Source: Nocardioides immobilis (GTDB taxonomy: Bacteria > Actinomycetota > Actinomycetes > Propionibacteriales > Nocardioidaceae). From it: DNA of 64,000 nucleotides. Made by a program: the position numbers and the translations under genes. The notes below the pieces were generated by a model. The model saw nothing but the letters and a program-made list of their open reading frames with translations. It was not told the origin of the DNA and did no database searches. The stretch is from assembly GCF_003515065.1 (NCBI RefSeq), contig NZ_QXGH01000021.1, forward strand, positions 1 to 64,000, given 5' to 3'. This document shows positions 56,273 through 63,065 of the stretch, piece after piece (position 1 is the stretch's first letter; each line of letters begins with the position of its first letter).

Positions 56273-56286
56273 GTTCAGAATGAAAC
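56273..56286. promoter_or_regulatory. Putative operator between divergent HTH genes
   Basis: GTTCA-GAA-TGAAAC at 56273-56286 is a near-palindrome (TTCA and TGAA arms, 56274-56277 and 56281-56284) in the 79-base gap between the divergent regulators at 56260 and 56340. A TTTCA and a TGTTCAAAT lie further along the same gap. Candidate regulator site by position only. Confidence 0.35.
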
Positions 56287-56339
56287 GGCGCGCAAGGGGG
56301 GCCTTTCACAGCCTGTTCAAATTGGGATACCGTCTGGGC

Positions 56340-56717
56340 ATGGGACAGAAGGAGCACGCCTCCGCGCCGATCAACGTGGACACGCTCCGGTTGATCCGCG
56401 CCGGGTTCGCCGAGGCGGGCATGACGCAGGTCGAGCTGGCGCGAGAGAGCGGCATCCCGCGCAGCACCCTCGCCAACATCTTGTCGCCGACGGCCGAACC
56501 CCGGCTCATCCATGTCGAGCAGCTGGTCAAGATCGCGGTGGCCGTGGGCGCTGACGCCCGCACGTGGATGGCGGAGCTCGAGACCCGCGAGCGCGCACGC
56601 CGCGGAGACAGAGGGGACGAGCTCGCCGGTCGTCGGAGCCGGGAGCGTCCCGCACCGCCGGTCCAGAAGCGAGCCGCTCGAGGCAGGTCGGGCAAGCCGA
56701 GGGACGACAAGGGCTAA
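56340..56717 (+). CDS. XRE family regulator with basic tail
   Basis: 125 residues from ATG 56340. The helix-turn-helix, roughly residues 12-70, reads LRLIRAGFAEAGMTQVELARESGIPRSTLANILSPTAEPRLIHVEQLVKIAVAVGAD. The last 40 residues are highly basic (RERARRGDRGDELAGRRSRERP...) and probably disordered. It is followed after 29 bases by an ImmA/IrrE-like metallopeptidase gene, the usual partner of such regulators in phage-type and toxin-antitoxin-like switches. Confidence 0.82.
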   Translation: MGQKEHASAPINVDTLRLIRAGFAEAGMTQVELARESGIPRSTLANILSPTAEPRLIHVEQLVKIAVAVGADARTWMAELETRERARRGDRGDELAGRRSRERPAPPVQKRAARGRSGKPRDDKG

Positions 56718-56746
56718 GTGCCGGTCGTCCCGCCTATCGTCTGCGC

Positions 56747-57166
56747 GTGATCCATCCCTGGCGCCGCCTCCGTGCCCTCGGGGACTGGGAGCTGCGCTGG
56801 CACCACCCGGACGACAGCCAGGATCGCGGTTTCACGCTGTTCGACGAGAAGGTCATCAGCCTCCGCACGAACCTGACCTGGGAGGAGCGGCGGTGCACGG
56901 TCCTCCACGAGTGCCTCCATGCCGAGCGCGGGCCGACGCTCGTCGGCGTACTGGCGGCCCGGGAGGAGCTGCGCGTACGGCGCGAGACCGCCCGGCTGCT
57001 CCTGCCGTCGATCGACGAGGTCGGCGAGGCGCTGGCGTGGGCTCTCTCTCCCGAGGAGGCCGCAGCCGAGCTGCTCGTCGATGAGGACGTGCTGCGCGAC
57101 CGGCTCCGTTGGCTCGACCCGGCCGAACAGCGCATCCTGCGGTCGCGGGCGACTCTCGCGGCGTGA
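56747..57166 (+). CDS. ImmA/IrrE-like metallopeptidase
   Basis: 139 residues from GTG 56747. The zinc motif HECLH (HExxH) is in RCTVLHECLHAERGP near residue 60, preceded by FDEKVISLRTNLTWEERR, the typical arrangement of COG2856/ImmA-IrrE proteins. The C-terminal part (ETARLLLPSIDEVGEALAWALSPEEAAAELLVDEDVLRDRLRWL) is the usual helical end that contributes a metal ligand and resembles HTH-like elements. ImmA-type enzymes cleave the cognate XRE repressor (family knowledge). It directly follows such a regulator. A tRNA-Ser follows. Confidence 0.78.
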   Translation: MIHPWRRLRALGDWELRWHHPDDSQDRGFTLFDEKVISLRTNLTWEERRCTVLHECLHAERGPTLVGVLAAREELRVRRETARLLLPSIDEVGEALAWALSPEEAAAELLVDEDVLRDRLRWLDPAEQRILRSRATLAA

Positions 57167-57218
57167 CCGTGGGGCTCTAGAATCGTCCGCCGGGGGCTCG
57201 GTAGCTGCGAGTCCCCGA

Positions 57219-57303
57219 GGAGGGGTGCCGGAGTGGCCGATCGGAGTCGCCTTGAAAGCGACCGTAGGGAGACCTACCGCGGGTTCGAATCCCGCCCCCT
57301 CTG
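57219..57303 (+). tRNA. tRNA-Ser (anticodon UGA)
   Basis: 85 bases. Acceptor GGAGGGG pairs with CCCCTCT (one G-U), discriminator G at 57303. The T arm GCGGGTTCGAATCCCGC is perfect, the long variable arm GTAGGGAGACCTAC marks a class II tRNA, and anticodon TGA is at 57253-57255 in CTTGAAA. CCA is not encoded. A TAGAAT -10-like box lies about 35 bases upstream. Confidence 0.93.
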
Positions 57304-57304
57304 C

Positions 57305-57763
57305 GTGGTCAGTGCCGAAGCCTCCGATCCTGTCGACTACCGGATGTCACCGTTGGTGGTGGCCAGGTTCGTCGGCGCCTACCTGATCCTGTTCGCCGTG
57401 CTGGTCCTCGTCGGGACCCTGGTGGTCGCAGCGGCGGGCCTGGGGCCGGACCTGCTCGTCGTGCTGCTCGCGGTCGGGCTGCTCGGGCTGCTCGGGCTCG
57501 CGTGGTGGCTGCGGACGCAGGTGAGCGTCGTACGGCTGACCGAGACCGGCTACCGGGTCCGGATGGTGCGCGGCGCCGGCGTGACCGAAGCCCGGTGGAG
57601 CGAGGTCGAGGACGCCGTGGCGACCCAGCCGCAGGCGGTCGCGTGCGTCGTGTTCCGTCTCAAGGACGGTCGCTCCACCATCATCCCCGTCGACCTGCTG
57701 GCCGCTGACAAGGACGACTTCGCGCGCGACGTCCGCGACCACCTGAGCCGCGCGGCTCGCTGA
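57305..57763 (+). CDS. Small membrane protein, PH-like C-terminal domain
   Basis: 152 residues if started at GTG 57305; ATG 57344 gives 139 residues and is about equally likely, since neither has a clear ribosome site. Two membrane helices (VVARFVGAYLILFAVLVLVGTLVVAAAGL and LLVVLLAVGLLGLLGLAWWL) precede a soluble part (TQVSVVRLTETGYRVRMVRGAGVTEARWSEVEDAVATQ... RSTIIPVDLLAADKDDFARDVRDHL) that looks like the bacterial PH-like domains of small actinobacterial membrane proteins. Function unknown. Confidence 0.72.
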   Translation: MVSAEASDPVDYRMSPLVVARFVGAYLILFAVLVLVGTLVVAAAGLGPDLLVVLLAVGLLGLLGLAWWLRTQVSVVRLTETGYRVRMVRGAGVTEARWSEVEDAVATQPQAVACVVFRLKDGRSTIIPVDLLAADKDDFARDVRDHLSRAAR

Positions 57764-57844
57764 CGGTCCGATTCGCTGGTCGATTCGGCCGGTCCCGCTG
57801 CTGCCTTGTAACCTGTCTCCGCTGACCGGCGCGCCGGCCAGCAG

Positions 57845-57935
57845 GGAGGCGTCGCCTAGTCCGGTCTATGGCGCCCGCCTGCTAAGCGGGTTTGGGGCTA
57901 CAACCCCATCGAGGGTTCAAATCCCTCCGCCTCCG
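57845..57935 (+). tRNA. tRNA-Ser (anticodon GCU)
   Basis: 91 bases. Acceptor GGAGGCG pairs perfectly with CGCCTCC, discriminator G at 57935. Anticodon stem CCCGC/GCGGG holds anticodon GCT at 57881-57883. The long variable arm contains TGGGGCTACAACCCCA, and the T arm is GAGGGTTCAAATCCCTC. CCA is not encoded. Followed closely by a strong hairpin. Confidence 0.93.
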
Positions 57936-57940
57936 CGTCG

Positions 57941-57970
57941 AACCCCCGGTGAGCTCGCTCGCCGGGGGTT
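57941..57970 (+). terminator. Terminator after tRNA-Ser(GCU)
   Basis: AACCCCCGGTGAGC at 57941-57954 pairs with GCTCGCCGGGGGTT at 57957-57970 over 14 bases (one G-U) with a two-base loop, beginning five bases after the tRNA end. Followed by TCTCG, without a T-run. From here to 58134 I see only a probable promoter for the small peptide gene. Confidence 0.75.
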
Positions 57971-58134
57971 CTCGCATCTGAGCCCCGTTGGCGGAGGCCC
58001 TCGCGAGCGAAGCCGGTTGGACAAGAAGATGTTGGGGGATTGCGGTAGGGCACTTGCAGTGTTTGGGTATGAGGCGAACGACTTATCGTCTGGGGGCTCG
58101 TGCGACCCCGAGACACCAATCGGAGGGCAGAGGC

Positions 58135-58287
58135 ATGAGGGAGTTCGGACGCAGAGCCGCGCTGGTAGTGGTAGCGACAGTGGCGATGGTGGGTCTCAGC
58201 GCAGTCGTCGCGCCGTCCGCGCAGGCGCTGGACAGCGCATGGGGATGCGGAGGCGCGTGCCGGGTGGCTCCGGGCCACGGCCGCTGA
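58135..58287 (+). CDS. Small secreted peptide (50 residues)
   Basis: ATG 58135 with a good ribosome site (CGGAGGGCAG). The N terminus MREFGRRAALVVVATVAMVG and following SAVVAPSAQA form a clean Sec signal peptide. The predicted mature part is only about 18 residues, LDSAWGCGGACRVAPGHGR, with two cysteines that could form one disulfide. It is convergent with a LuxR-type regulator gene, with a shared bidirectional hairpin between them. A secreted signalling peptide is an attractive idea, but no family is recognised. Confidence 0.65.
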   Translation: MREFGRRAALVVVATVAMVGLSAVVAPSAQALDSAWGCGGACRVAPGHGR

Positions 58288-58305
58288 TCTGAGCATTCTG
58301 TACGT

Positions 58306-58332
58306 CGACCGCCGGGCACTGCCCGGCGGTCG
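58306..58332. terminator. Bidirectional terminator between peptide and LuxR genes
   Basis: CGACCGCCGGGC at 58306-58317 and GCCCGGCGGTCG at 58321-58332 form a perfect 12-base-pair stem with a three-base loop. It lies between the convergent peptide gene (ends 58287) and LuxR gene (ends 58336). Confidence 0.75.
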
Positions 58333-58335
58333 TCG

Positions 58336-59361
58336 TCATGTTGTGCCCTGCTCGGCCTGGGACTCCGCGGCCTCGTTGCCCGTGATCCCTCTGCTCCCCA
58401 TCCGATAGCCGAGCTGGAACCGGGTGTCGGCGTCGTACTCGGTCTTGAGGTCGGCGACGTAGCCGGCGTAGGTCCGTGGGCTGACGCCGAGCCGCTTGGC
58501 GCTCACGGCGTCGGAGTGCCCGGCGATGAGCATCCGGATCGTCATCGCGCGCTGTTCGTCCGCGATCTCTCGGACGGTGGTCTGCTCGGCGTTGACGAAC
58601 GGCCGGCCGCGAGCCCAGGCGCGCTCGAACACGTCGAGCAGGTAGGCGACGACGGCAGGCTCGCGTACGACGACCGCCGTGGCCAGCGTGTCGGCCGCCG
58701 GGATCACGGCGACCCGGCGGTCGACCACGATCATCCGGTTGAAGAACTCGTCGAGCGTCCGCACCTGCGCCCCGCGGGCGGTGACCGCGGCGACGTACTT
58801 CTGGGTGACCGCACTCCGCCGCGCGCTGTGCTGGTAGAGCGTGCGCATCGACAGGCCCCGCTCGAGCGCCTCGGTGTCGCGCAGCGCGGCGGTCGCGATC
58901 GTCGGCGCGTCGCGGCCCGTCTGCGGTTGGGCGGTGAGCAGGTCCTCCTCCGCGTCTCCGATCAGCGCCGTCAGGTAGGGGTTGATCGCCTCGTTGTGGA
59001 GATACGTGAACGGGCCCGAGCTCTGGGCGACCGGTGACCGGCGCCAGCTGTGGTTGAGCGACTGGAACGCCTTGGCCCAGCGCGCCGACTCCTCGAGCAG
59101 CCGGGCGCCCTCGTTGCTCAACGGGGTGACCACGCGGGACTGGACGTTCGCCGGCTCCAGGGCCCGCCAGATGCCGTCGCGCTGGTCGAGCTGGACCAGG
59201 TTGAGCTCCGCGAGCAGGTCGAGCGCCGCCTTGGCGTCGCTCCCTTCGGCCACCCGGGCGTCGTCGGCTGCGACCCCGCCCTCCTGCACGACCAGCTCGT
59301 AGAGCTCCGTCGCCGCGCGCTCGAACAGCTCGCGGTCCTCGGGCTCGTAGCCGGACAACAC
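58336..59361 (-). CDS. TrmB/LuxR-type regulator
   Basis: 341 residues. The N-terminal part (FERAATELYELVVQEGG..., DAKAALDLLAELNLVQLDQRDGIWRAL) is a TrmB-like winged helix, the central 150 residues form a PLD-like sensor region (ALRDTEALERGLSMRTLYQHSARR...GAQVRTLDEFFNRMIVVDRRVAVIPAAD), and the C-terminal LuxR helix-turn-helix is TTVREIADEQRAMTIRMLIAGHSDAVSAKRLGVSPRTYAGYV. This layout is common in actinobacteria and often lies near small secreted peptide genes. It is convergent with the 50-residue peptide gene. Confidence 0.82.
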   Translation of the reverse strand: MLSGYEPEDRELFERAATELYELVVQEGGVAADDARVAEGSDAKAALDLLAELNLVQLDQRDGIWRALEPANVQSRVVTPLSNEGARLLEESARWAKAFQSLNHSWRRSPVAQSSGPFTYLHNEAINPYLTALIGDAEEDLLTAQPQTGRDAPTIATAALRDTEALERGLSMRTLYQHSARRSAVTQKYVAAVTARGAQVRTLDEFFNRMIVVDRRVAVIPAADTLATAVVVREPAVVAYLLDVFERAWARGRPFVNAEQTTVREIADEQRAMTIRMLIAGHSDAVSAKRLGVSPRTYAGYVADLKTEYDADTRFQLGYRMGSRGITGNEAAESQAEQGTT

Positions 59362-59411
59362 GACCCTCCTGCTCTCGCGCGCTCCCGGACTGCCCCCCGG
59401 GGCATCGTGTG

Positions 59412-59427
59412 CTGCACATATTTGCAG
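59412..59427. promoter_or_regulatory. Palindrome upstream of the LuxR-type gene
   Basis: CTGCA at 59412-59416 and TGCAG at 59423-59427 are separated by six AT-rich bases (CATATT), 51 bases upstream of the LuxR-type start at 59361. Its AT-rich centre stands out in this GC-rich DNA. Possible autoregulatory site or promoter. Confidence 0.35.
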
Positions 59428-59497
59428 ACCCGGGGCGATTCGGCATCCGCACAGCGGCTCGGCTATTCTCGTCCGGTCGCGTCGCTTGAGGCGGCAT

Positions 59498-59570
59498 GCG
59501 CCCGTAGCTCAACGGATAGAGCATCTGACTACGGATCAGAAGGTTTGGGGTTCGAATCCCTACGGGCGCG
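59498..59570 (+). tRNA. tRNA-Arg (anticodon ACG), attachment site of the integrative element
   Basis: 73 bases. Acceptor GCGCCCG pairs with CGGGCGC, discriminator G. Anticodon stem TCTGA/TCAGA holds anticodon ACG at 59531-59533. The T arm is TGGGGTTCGAATCCCTA (one G-U). An integrase gene oriented toward it begins the next region, and this is the standard arrangement for tyrosine-integrase elements that use the 3' end of a tRNA as attB. The second, partial copy of the tRNA end is expected outside the window. Confidence 0.93.
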
Positions 59571-59577
59571 CAGATCC

Positions 59578-59621
59578 GAACCGCAGGCAACACACCCGTT
59601 GACCTGCGGGTTCGCATTTTT
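59578..59621 (+). terminator. Terminator with T-run after tRNA-Arg
   Basis: GAACCGCAGG at 59578-59587 pairs with CCTGCGGGTTC at 59603-59613 (one bulged G), followed by GCATTTTT at 59614-59621. One of the few hairpins here with a T-run. It begins eight bases after the tRNA, so it may end the tRNA transcript. Confidence 0.65.
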
Positions 59622-59664
59622 CGGCATGTCGCCTCGGTAGTCCTCGAAGGGTCCTCAGGCCCAG

Positions 59665-59688
59665 CGGTAGCAACGCCGGTAGCAACGC
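59665..59688. repeat. Tandem 12-bp direct repeat near attachment site
   Basis: CGGTAGCAACGC occurs twice in tandem at 59665-59676 and 59677-59688, ending six bases before the integrase stop codon. A shorter CGGTAG lies at about 59634. Tandem short repeats at this place, between int and the tRNA end, are typical of arm-type integrase binding sites. Confidence 0.5.
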
Positions 59689-59694
59689 GCCTGC

Positions 59695-60837
59695 TCACGA
59701 CCCCTCCTCGAAGAGTTCGCCCAGCTGGTCGAGCGCCGACTTCTTGTCATCGAGTGAGACGTGGCCGTAGACGTTCATCGTCATCTCAAGGCTCGCGTGC
59801 CCGACGATCTCCATCACCGTGCGAGGCGGAACACGCAGCTCCAGAAGAACCGACACACACCCGTGTCGGAAGTCGTGCATCCGGACATCGCGAACCCCGG
59901 CGGTCTTGAGGGCGCGTTTCACGAACTTCGTCGTGTTGTCGGGATCCAGTGGCGTCCCGATCGACGTCGTGAAGACATGACCCGATCCGTGCCACCCAGC
60001 TCCGATGGCGACGCACTCGTCCTCCTGCCGCGCCAGATGCTCCCGCAGGATCGACACGACGAAAGCTGGCAGCGGGACGGTCCGCCTCGATCTGGCCGTC
60101 TTGGTCTCCATCGTGACCAGCTGCCCCGACACCCGGTGAAGACCACGGCGAACTCGCAGCACGCCCTGATCGAGATCGACGTCCTCCCAACGAAGGCCGA
60201 GCGCCTCACTTCGACGCAGACCGAGCAGGGCAATCACGACCAGGAGCGCGTAGAGGCGATCGTCTCGATTCGCCTTCAGGAACGCCCGGGTCTCGTCGAC
60301 CGAAAGCGGGTGATGTTCCTTCTTCGGCACAGTGGGGGCGCGCACGAGCTTCGCCACGTTCTTCTCGATCAGTTCCTCGCGGACCGCGTCCTCCAGGGCC
60401 GCACGAAGCGTTGCGTGCACGTAGCGGATCGTCCGAGCGCCGATGCCTCGCTGCTTCAGTCGCTCGAGATACCTCCGAACTTCGCGTGCCGTCAGCTTCC
60501 CCAGCCGAACCTTGCCCAAGTCAGGTTCCAAGAAGTGCTCGATCCGGTGCCGGTAGGCAGTCAAGGTGCTCGGCCTGACCCGGGCCGCGGCCACCTCATC
60601 CAGCCACTCGCGAAGGTAGGCACCGACGGTGAGCTGGCTCGGAGCGATCGGCACACCGGACTCGCTCTTCCGTCGCAGGTCTGCCAGCCATTCTTCGACC
60701 TCCCGGCGCGTCCTTGCGTGGAACACGTGCCGCCGACGGTCTCCGTCCGCCTCGTCCACGTAGAGACCGCCGGCCCAGGTCCCGTTCGATCGCTTCCAGA
60801 TCGACCCCGATCCGTTCGGTGCCTTCCCGGCCGTCAC
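59695..60837 (-). CDS. int: Tyrosine recombinase/integrase
   Basis: 380 residues. An N-terminal AP2-like arm-binding domain (GSGSIWKRSNGTWAGGLYVDEADGDRRRHVF), a SAM-like core-binding domain (TVGAYLREWLDEVAAARVRPSTLTAYRHRIEHFL) and the catalytic domain. Catalytic residues are R208 (LLGLRRSEAL), the Lys in TKTARSRRTVPL, H321 and R324 (MHDFRHG), H347 (VGHASLEMTMNVYGH) and Tyr357. Complete and apparently active. Its start overlaps the xis stop by four bases. Confidence 0.93.
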   Translation of the reverse strand: MTAGKAPNGSGSIWKRSNGTWAGGLYVDEADGDRRRHVFHARTRREVEEWLADLRRKSESGVPIAPSQLTVGAYLREWLDEVAAARVRPSTLTAYRHRIEHFLEPDLGKVRLGKLTAREVRRYLERLKQRGIGARTIRYVHATLRAALEDAVREELIEKNVAKLVRAPTVPKKEHHPLSVDETRAFLKANRDDRLYALLVVIALLGLRRSEALGLRWEDVDLDQGVLRVRRGLHRVSGQLVTMETKTARSRRTVPLPAFVVSILREHLARQEDECVAIGAGWHGSGHVFTTSIGTPLDPDNTTKFVKRALKTAGVRDVRMHDFRHGCVSVLLELRVPPRTVMEIVGHASLEMTMNVYGHVSLDDKKSALDQLGELFEEGS

Positions 60838-61100
60838 GACACGTCCTCGAGCTCAAGGTCAGCGACGTAGTCGCTCAGGGCGCGGGCCGAGATCCGGCGG
60901 CACGCCCCGACCTTGACCGACCGCAGCAATCGCTGACGCATCAAGTCGTAGACCTTCTGCCTCCCAACGCCGAGCAGCCGAGCAACCTCCTCAGGCGTGA
61001 ACAACAGGGGCGGCAGCTCATCGGAGCTCATCAGCCAGACGTTCGGCCGGAGCCCGACCGCTTCGTCAGGCCGTTCATCAAGATTGTGCAGGTATTCCAT
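60834..61100 (-). CDS. xis: Excisionase/HTH DNA-binding protein
   Basis: 88 residues from ATG 61100. The C-terminal part is an excisionase-type (MerR-like, HTH_17) domain: PPLLFTPEEVARLLGVGRQKVYDLMRQRLLRSVKVGACRRISARALSDYVADLE. In AICEs the Xis protein directs excision together with the integrase. A start at a later ATG near 61031 (residue 24, MSSDELPPLL) is also possible. Coupled to int by a four-base overlap. Confidence 0.85.
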   Translation of the reverse strand: MEYLHNLDERPDEAVGLRPNVWLMSSDELPPLLFTPEEVARLLGVGRQKVYDLMRQRLLRSVKVGACRRISARALSDYVADLELEDVS

Positions 61101-61129
61101 GGGAACTCCCGAGGCTCATGGCTGGTGGC

Positions 61130-61267
61130 CCGCGGCCTCCCGCCGTCTGATGGTCGGTCTCCGGCCTGCCCGTCAAGGGCACTACGTGTCACTTCGTGAT
61201 TCGCTTCGCTCACCCCTGACAGCCAGGCCGGAGACCTGGTATTGGCTGGCTATCGGGAGGCCGCGGG
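61130..61267. repeat. Nested inverted repeats between repSA and xis
   Basis: CCCGCGGCCTCCCG at 61130-61143 is the exact complement of 61254-61267. Inside it, GGTCTCCGGCCTG at 61157-61169 is the exact complement of 61224-61236. The two pairs are centred at almost the same point (about 61197-61199), so the whole 138-base region can fold into one large branched hairpin or cruciform. It fills the 199-base gap between repSA and xis, the only sizeable gap in the element. Candidates are origin, termination/attenuation or packaging structure. Confidence 0.7.
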
Positions 61268-61299
61268 TGTGTGGTTGCCGAACGGCCGTCCACAGGGGG

Positions 61300-62829
61300 T
61301 CAAGATGCGGGACCAGCGCGCGCCACCTCCTTGGCTCGTTCGTACTGCTCACGCCAATCACGCCGCTGCCGCAGTGAGGCGGCGATGGTCGCGCCATAGC
61401 TGCGTTCCTCGACCGGGACGTCTTCCCACACGAACCGGGGCTGACCATCGGAATGGAGTACGTCGGCGGCGAGCCGTCGGGCCTCGGGGGCGTCGATCCC
61501 GGCTTCCTCAAGGACCGCGCGGACCACAGCGGCCCGGTCCGCCCTGTGCTCGGTCAGCGTCTTGCCGGTCCAGTGCCGCGAGACTAGGACCCGCCGGCCG
61601 CCCAGTCCGAGGCATTCACGGTCGTGGGCCTTGGATGGGCACATCCCCGGGACCATCCCCGACCCCGGGTCCTTTGGGGTGACCCCGAACCGCAGCCAGT
61701 TGGAGCAGGACTCCGAACAGGGCAACCACCGGACCTCCGCATGCAGACGGTCGATGTGCGCCTCGTATGCAGGGTTCGGGTGGTCGGGGTCCGTGTAGGT
61801 CTCGGCGACCGCCTTGGTGAGGTACTTGCACAGGTAGGCCACCGCGCGGTGAGTCTCCTCGGTGCCGCCGAGGATGCCCTTGATGTCGACCTGGTCCCCG
61901 AATCGCAGGACGTGCATCGGCTCGGCGAACTCGTCCCCATCGATGTCGTCGAGCGCCTGGTCCCACGACGGCAACAGCGCGCCGGTGGTGGGGTCGTAAT
62001 AGCCCTGGGCCACCGGATCCCACGCCGGGAGCTCGTCGCCGCGGTCCGCGTCGTACCGGACGGTGTCGACATCGGGCCACCACAGGGCGCAGTAGGTCCC
62101 CGCGGTGACGCCCCGCAACGTGGCGCGCGGGATGGAGCCGCGCAGTGCGGTGTGCAGGTGCGGTGCGAGGCGTCGCTGGGCCTCGACGGAGGCGAAGTAC
62201 TGCACCTTGTAGCCCGCGCACCGGCGCAGGTTCTGCCACCACCGGTCCACCAGCCGAGGGAAGTGCAGCGCGTCCAGCGCCGCGTGCCGGTAGTCGTAGT
62301 AGGACGGGTCAGCCGGCACCCCGGTGCCCGGTGCGATGCGGCCGTAGGACGGCAGAGTCAGAGTGACGAACATCGAGGGCCGGAACGTCGCTCCCGTCCG
62401 AGGATCGGTGAACGTCCGCCCGATCGAGACATGCTCGACTGGCACCTTCGGCAGATCCGGGAACCCCGGGAGCCGGCGGGTCGAACGCACCCGACGATCC
62501 GCCCCGTCGTCACCGTCGTCATCCCTGGACTCGTCCGGGTCGTCCTCAGTGTCTTCGTCGTTCGAGGGCGGGAGTGGGTCGTCGACGAGGTGCCAGCCTT
62601 CTCGGCACTGGTGCATCCTCACTCTCCGAGCCCGATCCGCGCATGCGGGGCAGACAGTGGCCCGGGTGGAGCCGCATGGGATCGGGACCGAGGCGACCTG
62701 CCCGGTTGCCCGGTCGGTGACTTTCCGCAGCAACGGACGCCGGCAGACGCCTGTCGTGTCCGCGGCCGCCTGGACCAACGTGGTCGTGATCGGAGCCGAA
62801 GCGGTCAAGGAAACCGACTGCCTAGTCAT
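61300..62829 (-). CDS. repSA: RepSA-like rolling-circle replication initiator
   Basis: 509 residues. A zinc-like CPACADRARRVRMHQC near 60-75, an acidic stretch (NDEDTEDDPDESRDDD), then the Rep catalytic part: FVTLTLPSYG (motif 1), the metal-binding HUH motif LAPHLHTALRG (H224 and H226) and YLCKYLTKAV with the nicking Tyr. The DCxxxxCxxW-like SCSNWLRFGVTPK segment is typical of pSAM2-type RepSA. It nicks the element origin to start rolling-circle replication after excision. Start overlaps the whiB-like stop by four bases. Confidence 0.9.
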   Translation of the reverse strand: MTRQSVSLTASAPITTTLVQAAADTTGVCRRPLLRKVTDRATGQVASVPIPCGSTRATVCPACADRARRVRMHQCREGWHLVDDPLPPSNDEDTEDDPDESRDDDGDDGADRRVRSTRRLPGFPDLPKVPVEHVSIGRTFTDPRTGATFRPSMFVTLTLPSYGRIAPGTGVPADPSYYDYRHAALDALHFPRLVDRWWQNLRRCAGYKVQYFASVEAQRRLAPHLHTALRGSIPRATLRGVTAGTYCALWWPDVDTVRYDADRGDELPAWDPVAQGYYDPTTGALLPSWDQALDDIDGDEFAEPMHVLRFGDQVDIKGILGGTEETHRAVAYLCKYLTKAVAETYTDPDHPNPAYEAHIDRLHAEVRWLPCSESCSNWLRFGVTPKDPGSGMVPGMCPSKAHDRECLGLGGRRVLVSRHWTGKTLTEHRADRAAVVRAVLEEAGIDAPEARRLAADVLHSDGQPRFVWEDVPVEERSYGATIAASLRQRRDWREQYERAKEVARAGPAS

Positions 62830-63065
62830 GCGGCACCACCTGCCGCCGAAGCGTCAGTTGCAGGCGTGCGGTCCCGACCTGCCCAGAATCCACTCACGAT
62901 CCCGGCCCGCTGGACGTACGCCTCGCACTCCGCCCGTACTCGGCAGGCATCGCAGACGATGCACATCGCCTTACCGGCCGCCGGTGACAGATCTCGAGGA
63001 TCCGCGATCCACGGCAGGGTCCGAAAGTGTGCGCAGAGCGCCCTCATCCTCCAGGTCTCACTCAT
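62826..63065 (-). CDS. WhiB-like protein encoded on the integrative element
   Basis: 79 residues. The WhiB pattern is visible: C11 in RALCAHF, then CIVCDACRVRAECEAY with C38, C41 and C47 (CxxCx5C) for a [4Fe-4S] cluster, and the GFWAGRDR turn that corresponds to the family G[VI]WGG motif. An extra cysteine is at 35. The protein is coupled by four-base overlaps to the FtsK-like gene upstream and repSA downstream. It may regulate the element in response to redox state or interact with a sigma factor (family knowledge, inferred role). Confidence 0.83.
   Translation of the reverse strand: MSETWRMRALCAHFRTLPWIADPRDLSPAAGKAMCIVCDACRVRAECEAYVQRAGIVSGFWAGRDRTPATDASAAGGAA

Noticed and set aside
57233..57343. 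Upstream extension of the PH-like membrane protein through the tRNA-Ser gene (ATG 57233)
   Set aside because: It would translate the tRNA sequence itself; the tRNA fold is perfect and the extension shows no protein-like features.
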